A stretch of 6,734 bases of DNA from an uncultured Actinomycetes bacterium. GTDB taxonomy: Bacteria; Actinomycetota; Acidimicrobiia; Acidimicrobiales; Microtrichaceae. The notes beneath the pieces are model-generated. The model saw nothing but the letters and a program-made list of their open reading frames with translations, ran no database searches and was not told the DNA's origin. The stretch is from NCBI GenBank assembly GCA_903941145.1, contig CAJANQ010000139.1:1-6734 (forward strand). The letters are read 5' to 3'. Below, piece by piece: positions 1 through 5,321 of the stretch; within the stretch, counting starts at the first letter, position 1, and every line of letters begins with the position of its first letter. A program made the position numbers and the translations under genes.

Positions 1-1
1 C

Positions 2-1003
2 ATCCCCGCCGGCTACACCGGCCTGGTCGGCATGAAGGGCACCTACGGGCGTATCTCCCGCGGCCCCTACGCGCCGCACCGTCCCGGCACGGTGGTGGGC
101 GGCGTACTGAGCCGGTCGGTCCGTGACATCGCCCGCCACTACGACGTGGTGGCCGGCGTCTCGGCGACCGACCCGGCCTCCCTGCCGTCGCACGGTCGTT
201 GGGAGGCCGAGCTCGGCACCCACGACCTCAAGGGCAAGAAGCTGGGCCTCTGCCTGGACCTGGGAGGCGTGCGGCTGGAGCAGGGGGTGGCCGAGGCGCT
301 GCGGCGTCGCGCCGAGGAGATCGCCGAGGTCACCGGCATGGAGGTCGTCGACATCTCGGTGGCACTGCCTGACCTTGCGGCCCAGTGGATGATGGGCAAC
401 CTGTCGGCCCTCATCTCGGAGCTCGGGAACATGTGGCCCAAGCGTGCGGGCGAGCTCACCGACCAGGTGCGGCTGGGGCTGCTCCTGGCCGACTCGATGT
501 ACAACCTGCGCGTGGCGGGTGCGGCCGAAGAGCTCCGGGTGCAGGCCTACCGCGAGATGGCCGCAGCGTTCGAGCAGGTCGACTTCGTGGTCGCGGCGAC
601 CAACCCGGGACCGGCGTTCAAGGCCGAGTCGACGGTGAGCGCCCCGAACGTCGAGCAGATCGAGAAGCTGTTCGAGGCTCCGGGAGTGCACTACGCCCTG
701 CGGGGTGTCATGGGGTCGGTGCGCCTGGCGAAGGGCGTGGTCCCCAAGCTTCCGAACGCAGTCCTCGAGACAGCCGCGGCGAAGATTCCCGACTTCGTGA
801 GGATGGGCGCGCTGACGATCATCTCGAACGTCTACGGCAACCCGGCGGTCTCTATCCCCGGCGGCCTGGTCGACGGGCTCCCCGTCGGTCTGCAGGTGCT
901 CGCACCGCACCACCAGGACGGGCTCCTGCTCGACATGGCGCTGCGGGCCGAGTCCGAGATCGGCTGGAGCTGGCCGTTCCAGACCGAGACCGCCCCGGCC
1001 TGA
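2..1003 (+). CDS. Amidase-signature family enzyme, 5'-truncated by the window edge
   Basis: This is the C-terminal part of an amidase-signature (AS) hydrolase, a family that cleaves amide bonds with a Ser-cisSer-Lys triad. The frame is open from base 2 and begins IPAGYTGLVGMKGTYGRISR, which matches the stretch just after the nucleophile in AS enzymes (family pattern TGGSIRxPAxxxGxxGLKPTxGR). The nucleophile Ser should lie about three codons left of the window, so all three triad residues are outside it. Further family marks are GGVLSRSVRDIARHYDVVAG near nt 98-157 and, near the C-terminus (about nt 835-950), NVYGNPAVSIPGG followed by LPVGLQVLAPHHQDGLLLDM, the usual final core segment. The 333 sense codons fit the last two thirds of a protein of roughly 470 residues. 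The Met codon at 32 is internal and is not the start. Substrate cannot be told: the family includes GatA, fatty-acid amide and aryl-amide hydrolases. It ends at TGA, converging on the oxidoreductase gene. Confidence 0.9.
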   Translation: MPAGYTGLVGMKGTYGRISRGPYAPHRPGTVVGGVLSRSVRDIARHYDVVAGVSATDPASLPSHGRWEAELGTHDLKGKKLGLCLDLGGVRLEQGVAEALRRRAEEIAEVTGMEVVDISVALPDLAAQWMMGNLSALISELGNMWPKRAGELTDQVRLGLLLADSMYNLRVAGAAEELRVQAYREMAAAFEQVDFVVAATNPGPAFKAESTVSAPNVEQIEKLFEAPGVHYALRGVMGSVRLAKGVVPKLPNAVLETAAAKIPDFVRMGALTIISNVYGNPAVSIPGGLVDGLPVGLQVLAPHHQDGLLLDMALRAESEIGWSWPFQTETAPA

Positions 1004-1036
1004 CGCAGCACCCCCATCCCCTTCGTCACCCCACCG

Positions 1037-1092
1037 CGCCGAACTCGTCATCTCCCTCCGCACCGGCGTGGATGGAGATGACGAGTTCGGCG
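1037..1092. terminator. Long perfect hairpin between convergent genes, probable bidirectional terminator
   Basis: The arms 1037-1055 and 1074-1092 are perfectly complementary over 19 bp. After one mismatch (1056/1073) the pairing continues for five more pairs, including one G-T (1057-1061 with 1068-1072), leaving a six-base loop at 1062-1067. It sits between the amidase stop (1003) and the stop of the convergent oxidoreductase (1116), where a factor-independent, bidirectional terminator would be expected. There is no T-tract on either side, which is common in high-GC actinobacteria. The stem is longer than most terminators of this class, so it could also be a copy of a dispersed palindromic repeat. 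Confidence 0.75.
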
Positions 1093-1115
1093 GGGGACGG
1101 CCGGGTCGGGTCGGG

Positions 1116-2144
1116 TCAGGCGGGGAGGATGAGCTCTGCGGCCTGGCGCAGCTGCTCGACCGAACCGGCGTGCACCATGATCTCGGTGACCGCCGACTCC
1201 TTCCACGCCGCAAGCCGGTCGGCGATGCGGGCGGGGGTGCCGACGAGCGAGATCTCGTCGGCGAAGTCCAGCGGCACCTTCATGACGGCCTCGTCACGCT
1301 TGCCGTCGAAGAACAGGTCCTGGATCTCCACCGCAGCGTCGCCCAGGCCCATCCGTGCGGCCAGCTTGGTGTGGTAGTTCTGGCCCTTGGCCCCCATGCC
1401 GCCGATGTAGAAGGCGAGCATGGCGCGGGTGCCGGCCAGGGCGTTCTCGATGGTCTCGGGCTTGTCGTCCTCGGTCACGTTGAACAGCGAGATGGCCGCG
1501 ACCTCGAAGTCGTCCTTGGCGCCGGCGAGCTGGTCGGCGTAGACGTCCTGGCGGTACGGCGAGTAGTAGAGCGGGAACCAGCCGTCGGCGATCTCGGCGG
1601 TCTGGGCCACGTTCTTGGGGCCCTCGGCGCCCAGGTAGATCGGGATCTCGCGGCGTAGCGGGTGGACGATCGACTTGAGCGGCTTGCCCAGGCCGACCGA
1701 GCCCTCGCCCGAGTAGGGGTGCTGGTAGAACTCGCCCTGGAAGTCGAGCGGCTCCTCACGGGCCATGACCTTCCGGATGATCTCGACGTACTCCCGGGTG
1801 CGGGCGAGCGGCTTGTTGGACGGCCGGCCGTACCAGCCCTCCACCACCTGCGGGCCCGACACGCCCAGGCCCAGCCGGAGCCGGCCGTTGGACAGGTAGT
1901 CGAGCGTGATGGCGCTCATGGCGGTGGCCGTCGGCGTACGGGCCGCCAGCTGCACCACGGCGGTGCCGAGCGCGATCTTCTCGGTGCGGGCAGCCAGGTA
2001 CGCGAGCGGCGTCAGGGCATCTGAGCCCCAGGCCTCGGCGGTCCACACGGAGGTGAACCCCATCTTCTCCGCCTCGACGGCCTTGTCGGCCCAGTCGGGG
2101 GCGGGCATCGCGCCCCAGTAGCCGAGCATCAGTCCGAGCTGCAT
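1116..2144 (-). CDS. LLM-class F420-dependent oxidoreductase, Rv3520c-like
   Basis: A 342-residue cytosolic TIM-barrel enzyme of the bacterial luciferase-like family. Members of the branch that it resembles use reduced or oxidised coenzyme F420 for hydride transfer. Recognisable segments, in order: MQLGLMLGYWGAMPAP at the N-terminus; TAEAWGSDALTPLAYLA at residues 35-51; LGTAVVQLAARTPTATA at 59-75; LGLGVSGPQVVEGWYG at 91-106; YLGAEGPKNVAQTAEIADGW at 170-189; and VGTPARIADRL at 301-311. From memory these match M. tuberculosis Rv3520c closely, including the AEAWGSDA and VSGPQVVEGWYG blocks. The start at 2144 is supported by an AGAAGGA Shine-Dalgarno six bases upstream. It lies 62 bp downstream of the crotonase gene on the same strand and is probably co-transcribed. 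Substrate is unknown; F420 dependence and a link to steroid or lipid catabolism are inferred from family and neighbour, not shown by the sequence. Confidence 0.93.
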   Translation of the reverse strand: MQLGLMLGYWGAMPAPDWADKAVEAEKMGFTSVWTAEAWGSDALTPLAYLAARTEKIALGTAVVQLAARTPTATAMSAITLDYLSNGRLRLGLGVSGPQVVEGWYGRPSNKPLARTREYVEIIRKVMAREEPLDFQGEFYQHPYSGEGSVGLGKPLKSIVHPLRREIPIYLGAEGPKNVAQTAEIADGWFPLYYSPYRQDVYADQLAGAKDDFEVAAISLFNVTEDDKPETIENALAGTRAMLAFYIGGMGAKGQNYHTKLAARMGLGDAAVEIQDLFFDGKRDEAVMKVPLDFADEISLVGTPARIADRLAAWKESAVTEIMVHAGSVEQLRQAAELILPA

Positions 2145-2150
2145 GTGTGT

Positions 2151-2157
2151 TCCTTCT
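2151..2157 (-). promoter_or_regulatory. Ribosome binding site of the F420-dependent oxidoreductase
   Basis: On the minus strand the bases read AGAAGGA, six bases before the ATG at 2144-2142. This is a good Shine-Dalgarno match and fixes the start. The 62-bp gap to the upstream crotonase stop shows no convincing separate promoter. Confidence 0.7.
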
Positions 2158-2206
2158 CTCGCGTTCGCTGTCGGTCCTGTTGGCGCCGGTGGTCAGCGCC
2201 GTCCGG

Positions 2207-3013
2207 TCACTTGCCCTGGAAGTTCGGGGTCCGCTTCTCCTTGAAGGCGCGGGGGCCCTCCTTGGCGTCCTCGGACCCGAAGACGTCCCAGCCGTAGGTG
2301 AACTCGTGCGTGAGTGCCTCGTTCTCCTCCATGCCGTTGGTCTCGCGGAGGGTCTTGAGCAGCGCCTTGACGGCCAGCGGGCCGTTCTCGCAGATGCGGT
2401 TGCCGATCTCGATGGCCTTCGCCAGCGCCTCGCCGTCCGGGACCACGTGGCCGACCAGCCCGAGCTCGAGCGCACGCTGCGCCGAGATGTGGTCGCCGGT
2501 CAGGAGCAGCTCGCAGGCGATGGTGTAGGGGATCTGCCGCGGGATGCGGACGGCCGAGCCGCCCATCGGGTAGAGCGACCAGCGCACCTCGGAGATGCCG
2601 AACTTGGCCGACTCGCCGGCCACGCGGATCTCGGTGGCGCCGAGCAGCTCGGTGCCACCCGCGATGGCCGTGCCCTCGGCCGCCAGGATGATCGGGACGT
2701 TGGGGCGCCAGGTGCGCAGGAGCGCCTTCCACGGCAGGTCGGGGTCGGCGCCGAGCCGGCCCATGACGTCGAGCTCGTCGGCCTCGGCGTTGCCCTGGTG
2801 GCCGCCGGCCATCTCCTTCAGGTCGGCGCCCGAGCAGAAGTTGCCGCCGGCGCCGGTCAGCACGATGCAGCGGATGTCCGGGTCGGTGTCGGCCTCGACG
2901 CAGGCGTCGTAGAGACGCACGAGCATCTCGCCGTTGATCGCGTTCTGCCGCTCGGGGCGGTTGAGCGTGATGATGAGCAGGTGGCCCTGTCGTTCGGTCA
3001 GGAGTGCGGGCAT
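2207..3013 (-). CDS. Crotonase / enoyl-CoA hydratase family protein, EchA19-like
   Basis: A 268-residue crotonase-fold enzyme, expected to hydrate a trans-2-enoyl-CoA in the cytosol as a beta-oxidation step. The first oxyanion-hole segment is GNFCSGADLKEM (57-68) and the second is EGTAIAGGTELLGATEIRVA (113-132). Both glutamates equivalent to rat hydratase Glu144 and Glu164 are present, E122 (GGTE) and E142 (FGISE), so true hydratase activity is plausible. The stretch AGESAKFGISEVRWSLYPMG (132-151) and the C-terminal DDAKEGPRAF-type ending (here EDAKEGPRAFKEKRTPNF) recall M. tuberculosis EchA19 (Rv3516), which acts on a steroid enoyl-CoA. The start chosen is the ATG at 3013, because a GGAGGA site lies four bases upstream and the crotonase fold begins there. 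The open frame runs back to 3106 but the extra 31 residues are non-family and would cross the divergent promoter. It probably leads an operon with the oxidoreductase. Confidence 0.93.
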   Translation of the reverse strand: MPALLTERQGHLLIITLNRPERQNAINGEMLVRLYDACVEADTDPDIRCIVLTGAGGNFCSGADLKEMAGGHQGNAEADELDVMGRLGADPDLPWKALLRTWRPNVPIILAAEGTAIAGGTELLGATEIRVAGESAKFGISEVRWSLYPMGGSAVRIPRQIPYTIACELLLTGDHISAQRALELGLVGHVVPDGEALAKAIEIGNRICENGPLAVKALLKTLRETNGMEENEALTHEFTYGWDVFGSEDAKEGPRAFKEKRTPNFQGK

Positions 3014-3017
3014 CGGG

Positions 3018-3023
3018 TCCTCC
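3018..3023 (-). promoter_or_regulatory. Ribosome binding site deciding the crotonase start
   Basis: GGAGGA on the minus strand lies four bases before the ATG at 3013-3011. It favours this start over the in-frame upstream ATG at 3106, which has no such site and would overlap the divergent gene. Confidence 0.75.
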
Positions 3024-3040
3024 AGAAGGTCCGCAGAATC

Positions 3041-3068
3041 GGTCGGGCGCACCCTACGCGGCCCGACC
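3041..3068. promoter_or_regulatory. Inverted repeat in the divergent promoter region, candidate operator
   Basis: GGTCGGGC (3041-3048) and GCCCGACC (3061-3068) form a perfect 8-bp inverted repeat with a 12-base spacer. The spacer contains the candidate -10 of the crotonase operon, and the right arm falls near the -35 zone of the divergent gene at 3100. That placement would suit a dimeric repressor acting on both promoters. It does not match the KstR or KstR2 operator patterns I know. Short G+C-only arms can arise by chance here, so this is a candidate only. Confidence 0.35.
3051..3056 (-). promoter_or_regulatory. Candidate -10 element for the crotonase/oxidoreductase operon
   Basis: The minus strand reads TAGGGT, fitting the actinobacterial TAnnnT -10 pattern. 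It would start transcription near 3044 and give a leader of about 31 bases holding the GGAGGA site. No good -35 is visible at 17-bp spacing (CGGCAT). It lies exactly in the spacer of the inverted repeat 3041-3068. Confidence 0.4.
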
Positions 3069-3087
3069 CGGTGATGCCGAGCCCCGG

Positions 3088-3093
3088 TACCCT
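3088..3093 (+). promoter_or_regulatory. -10 element for a leaderless transcript of the NIPSNAP-like gene
   Basis: TACCCT ends six bases before the ATG at 3100, so transcription would begin at or next to the A of the start codon. There is no Shine-Dalgarno sequence upstream of that ATG, as expected for a leaderless mRNA. The -35 region at 17-bp spacing (GACCCG) is weak. Confidence 0.5.
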
Positions 3094-3099
3094 CGCGGT

Positions 3100-3840
3100 A
3101 TGGCACGTGTCTACATCCATGAGTTCGTCGACGTCGTCGGGACCGCCCGCGCCAAGTACCAGCATCACATGACCGCCAACTGGTGCCCCGAGGCCGGTCC
3201 GCTGCGCCGCCAGTCGTGCTTCGGCGTGTTCTCGGTCGTCGGGTCGACCGGACGATGGCCGCAGGTCGTGAACCTCTGGGAGTACGACGGCTGGGAGGCC
3301 CTGGCCCACAACTTCGAGGTCGAGCTGGTCGGCGCCGACCACCGTGACCCGATGCTGGCCGAGTGGTGGGCCCGGGCCGCCGAGTTCCGCACGGGCGGGC
3401 TGGACCGGATCGTGGTGGCGCACGCCGACTCGCCGTCGGTGGCCGACTGGGAGTCCCGCGGCGGCACCGGCGCAGTGGCCTACGTGCACGAGACCGTCAC
3501 CTGCCGTCCGGGTACTGCGCCGCAGGTCTGCGAGGCCGTCGTCGGGCCGGCCACCGAGGACCGCGCCCGGTTCGGCATGGAGCTGGTCGGCGCCTTCCGC
3601 ACTGCGATGCGCGCCGACGACGAGGTCATCGGCATCTGGTCGGTCCCGGACTGGGACTCGTGGGCGAAGTTCGAGGCGGCGAGCGACGGTGGGGACGTCG
3701 AGTTCTTCCACCTCTACGAGCGGCTCGGCGAGACCGTCACCGGCCGCGAACGCATCCTGCTGGTCGACGCCGAGCTGTCCCCGCTGCGCACCGGCCGCCA
3801 GCCGACGGTTGACGACCGCCGCCCCCTCGACCAGGTCTGA
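3100..3840 (+). CDS. NIPSNAP-like dimeric alpha/beta-barrel domain protein with two repeats, function unknown
   Basis: A 246-residue soluble protein without signal peptide or membrane segment. It appears to contain two ferredoxin-like (alpha+beta barrel) modules of the NIPSNAP type. The first has VYIHEFVDVVGTARAKY (4-20) and VVNLWEYDGWEALAHNFE (56-73). The second has VAYVHETVTCRPGTAPQV (127-144) and VIGIWSVPDWDSWAKFEAA (176-194). The halves line up as YxHExV...GT near the start and (L/I)W...(G/D)W(E/D) later, which suggests an internal duplication. Such folds often form small enzymes or binding proteins, but no catalytic residues can be assigned. The ATG at 3100 is chosen over an in-frame start at 3004, since the latter overlaps the crotonase gene, while TACCCT sits at leaderless spacing before 3100. 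The divergent arrangement with the crotonase/oxidoreductase pair hints at shared regulation, perhaps a role in the same lipid or steroid pathway. The family assignment is by motif recall and is moderate. Confidence 0.8.
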   Translation: MARVYIHEFVDVVGTARAKYQHHMTANWCPEAGPLRRQSCFGVFSVVGSTGRWPQVVNLWEYDGWEALAHNFEVELVGADHRDPMLAEWWARAAEFRTGGLDRIVVAHADSPSVADWESRGGTGAVAYVHETVTCRPGTAPQVCEAVVGPATEDRARFGMELVGAFRTAMRADDEVIGIWSVPDWDSWAKFEAASDGGDVEFFHLYERLGETVTGRERILLVDAELSPLRTGRQPTVDDRRPLDQV

Positions 3841-3867
3841 CCCAGGCCGACCGGGCCCCAATCTCCG

Positions 3868-3896
3868 GTGACGGGTCGGCGGGTCGCCGTTACGCT
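3868..3896 (+). promoter_or_regulatory. Promoter of the DUF433/DUF5615 module (leaderless)
   Basis: GTGACG at 3868-3873 (consensus TTGACA, with positions 2 to 5 matched) is followed by a 17-base spacer and TACGCT at 3891-3896. The -10 ends six bases before the ATG at 3903, the same spacing as at the NIPSNAP-like gene, and no Shine-Dalgarno is present. This suggests a leaderless transcript for the two-gene module, independent of the gene ending at 3840. Confidence 0.6.
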
Positions 3897-3902
3897 GGTC
3901 TC

Positions 3903-4130
3903 ATGTCGTTCGAGCGGATCACCGTGGACCCGGACCGCATGGGTGGAGTCCCGTGCATCCGAGGACTGCGGTTCCCCGTCGCCACTGTGGTGGCGATGGT
4001 CGCAGACGGCATGTCGACGGAGGAGATCGTCGCTGAGCACCCGGACCTGGAAGCCGCGGACGTTGCGGCTTCTCTCCGGTATGCGGCCGCCGTCGTTGGG
4101 GAGCGTTCGCCGCTCCAGCATCCAGTGTGA
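3903..4130 (+). CDS. DUF433 domain protein, putative antitoxin
   Basis: A 75-residue protein that is almost entirely one DUF433 domain, a small winged-helix-like fold. The N-terminal ITVDPDRMGGVPCIRGLRFPV (6-26, key G14, G15, P17, R20, G21, R23) matches the family's GGxPxIRGxRxPV signature. It is followed by VVAMVADGMSTEEIVAEHPD (29-48) and LEAADVAASLRYAA (49-62), the helical part that commonly reads G-S-EEIL-YP-L-DI-A-LxYA. Proteins of this family are usually encoded directly before a DUF5615 PIN-like protein, as here, and are predicted antitoxins that also autorepress. Its stop overlaps the next start by four bases (GTGA), implying coupled translation. Sixteen of 75 codons end in A or T, well above neighbouring genes, which suggests acquisition by transfer. 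The antitoxin role is inferred from family and context. Confidence 0.88.
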   Translation: MSFERITVDPDRMGGVPCIRGLRFPVATVVAMVADGMSTEEIVAEHPDLEAADVAASLRYAAAVVGERSPLQHPV

Positions 4131-4507
4131 AGCTGCTCGTCGACGAGAACCTGTCGCCCCGAATCTCAGCGGGACTTGCTGAAGTGGGACACGACGCAGT
4201 GCATGTCCGGGACGTCGGTCTGGCTCGTTCAACCGATTCCACGCTGCTGTCGTTCGCCGCTCGAACCGGCCGCGTCATCGTGTCGAACGACAGCGACTTC
4301 GGTGAGCTGTTGGCACGGACTGGGGCAGTACGAACGTCGGTCCTGCTGGTCCGTCGCCAGCAGTCGGTGCGGTCTGACGACCTGTTCCGGGTGGTGCTGC
4401 GCACCGTGATGGCATGCGGGACCGATCTCGAACGAGGGGCAGTGGTGGTCGCTGACGGCACCCGACTGCGTGTTCGGCGACTCCCGATCCAGCGTCGCGA
4501 CGCCTAG
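4127..4507 (+). CDS. DUF5615 PIN-like protein, putative toxin
   Basis: A 126-residue protein with GTG start, of the DUF5615 (Mut7-C/PIN-like) family, predicted Mg2+-dependent ribonucleases. The N-terminal MKLLVDENLSPRI carries D6, E7 and N8. GHDAVHVRDVGLARSTDSTL (21-40) holds D29 and the conserved D37. RVIVSNDSDFGELL (49-62) holds D55 and D57. These acidic positions correspond to the PIN-like metal-binding cluster and all are intact, so there is no sign of inactivation. The length is normal for the family. It overlaps the DUF433 gene by four bases and presumably is expressed only with it. About 35 of its 126 codons end in A or T, unlike the strongly G/C-ending neighbours. RNase and toxin activity are inferred; some family members may have non-toxic roles. 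Its stop codon lies inside the palindrome at 4501-4521. Confidence 0.88.
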   Translation: MKLLVDENLSPRISAGLAEVGHDAVHVRDVGLARSTDSTLLSFAARTGRVIVSNDSDFGELLARTGAVRTSVLLVRRQQSVRSDDLFRVVLRTVMACGTDLERGAVVVADGTRLRVRRLPIQRRDA

Positions 4508-4521
4508 TCCGGGACTAGGCG
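4501..4521. terminator. Palindrome holding both convergent stop codons, probable bidirectional terminator
   Basis: CGCCTAGTCC and GGACTAGGCG are perfect 10-base inverted copies around a single central G (4511). Folded with a three-base loop, they give a 9-bp stem. The TAG stop of the PIN-like gene (4505-4507) lies in the left arm and the TAG stop of the SDR gene (minus strand, 4517-4515) in the right arm. No T-tract follows on either strand. Its position between tail-to-tail genes supports a bidirectional terminator. Confidence 0.6.
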
Positions 4522-5321
4522 GTGGGGGGCTCCAGGTCGGGGAGACCCATGGCCAAGGTGGCCGACTCGATGCCGCCGTCGATCTCCAGGATCTTGCCGG
4601 TCAGGTAGGAGCCCGCCGGCGAGCACAGGTACAGCACGCCGGCCGCGATGTCCTCGGGCGTGCCCAGGCGCCGCAGCGGGGTGTTGGCCTCCATCGTCTG
4701 GCGCAGGTTGTCGTCGGTCAGCACCATCTCGAGTGCCGAGGTGGCGACCGAACCGACGGCGATCGCGTTGACCCGGACGTGCGGGTTCAGGTCGGCGGCC
4801 ATGATCCGGGTCAGGTGCGTGAGCGCACCCTTCGCGGTGCCGTAGGCGGAGAACCCACGGTCGGGCAGCCGACCGGCTGCGGAGGAGATGTTCACCACGG
4901 CGCCCTCGCCGCGGGCGAGCATCGCCGGGACGGCCTGCTTGGTGAGCTCGAACGCCGTCGTGACGTTGAACGAGAACGCCTTCTCGAACGACTTCACGCT
5001 GGTCTCGAGCAGCGGCTTGGGGAACGAGCCGCCGGCGTTGTTGACCAGCAGGTCCAGGCCGCCGAGCTGCTCGGTGGCGACCGCCACGAGCTCGCCGAGC
5101 CGCTCGATCTCGAACACGTCGAACGCGACGGGCACGGCGCGTACGCCGAACGCCTCGGCCTCGGCAGCGGTCTGCTCGACCTGCTCGAGGGTCCGTGCGG
5201 CGACGACCACGTCGGCTCCTGCCTCGGCGAGCGCGAGGGCCGAGGCCTTGCCGATGCCCCGGCCGGCGCCGGTCACGAGCGCGATCTTTCCGTCCACCCG
5301 GAAGTTGTCGAGGATGCCCAT
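4515..5321 (-). CDS. Short-chain dehydrogenase/reductase (classical SDR)
   Basis: A 268-residue NAD(P)-dependent oxidoreductase with a complete classical SDR set. The cofactor motif TGAGRGIG is at 17-24, D68 is in the adenine-contact region, and NNAG is at 94-97. The catalytic tetrad is N119, S147 (in NISSAAG), Y160 and K164 (YGTAK). LEIDGG near 245-250 and the preceding PEDIAAGVLYLCSP are typical of the FabG-like branch. A41-A42-R43 after the second strand is compatible with NADP(H), but this is not decisive. The start is the ATG at 5321, which shares its A with the TGA stop of the upstream hydrolase (TGATG), and the protein begins right there with the SDR fold. The longer open frame reaching 6317 is only the alternate frame of the hydrolase gene. 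The substrate is probably a hydroxy/keto compound linked to the hydrolase's product; it cannot be named. Confidence 0.95.
   Translation of the reverse strand: MGILDNFRVDGKIALVTGAGRGIGKASALALAEAGADVVVAARTLEQVEQTAAEAEAFGVRAVPVAFDVFEIERLGELVAVATEQLGGLDLLVNNAGGSFPKPLLETSVKSFEKAFSFNVTTAFELTKQAVPAMLARGEGAVVNISSAAGRLPDRGFSAYGTAKGALTHLTRIMAADLNPHVRVNAIAVGSVATSALEMVLTDDNLRQTMEANTPLRRLGTPEDIAAGVLYLCSPAGSYLTGKILEIDGGIESATLAMGLPDLEPPTA

Noticed and set aside
385..1377. Long + strand open frame overlapping the amidase in another frame and running into the convergent gene
   Set aside because: Its predicted protein is Arg/Gly/Pro-rich low-complexity sequence, it crosses the hairpin at 1037-1092, and the amidase frame shows clear family motifs. 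It is a high-GC frame shadow.
2170..2206. Short GGCGC/GCGCC pairing between the crotonase and oxidoreductase genes
   Set aside because: A five-bp G+C stem is too weak to call an attenuator or terminator within an apparent operon.
3014..3106. Extended crotonase start at 3106
   Set aside because: The extra residues do not resemble the family and the GGAGGA site fits the ATG at 3013.
2147..3172. 341-codon + strand open frame antisense to the crotonase
   Set aside because: It is antisense to a gene with complete catalytic motifs and its composition (Gly, Ala, Val, Arg, Asp, Leu) is typical of the reverse frame of a G+C-rich gene. No ribosome site supports it.
2998..3861. 287-codon - strand open frame antisense to the NIPSNAP-like gene
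   Set aside because: No recognisable motif; it would overlap the crotonase start and divergent promoter. The + strand frame has internal repeats and a good promoter.
3841..3867. Possible terminator hairpin after the NIPSNAP-like gene (GGCC/GGCC pairing)
   Set aside because: Only about four G+C pairs can form; this is expected by chance at this base composition.
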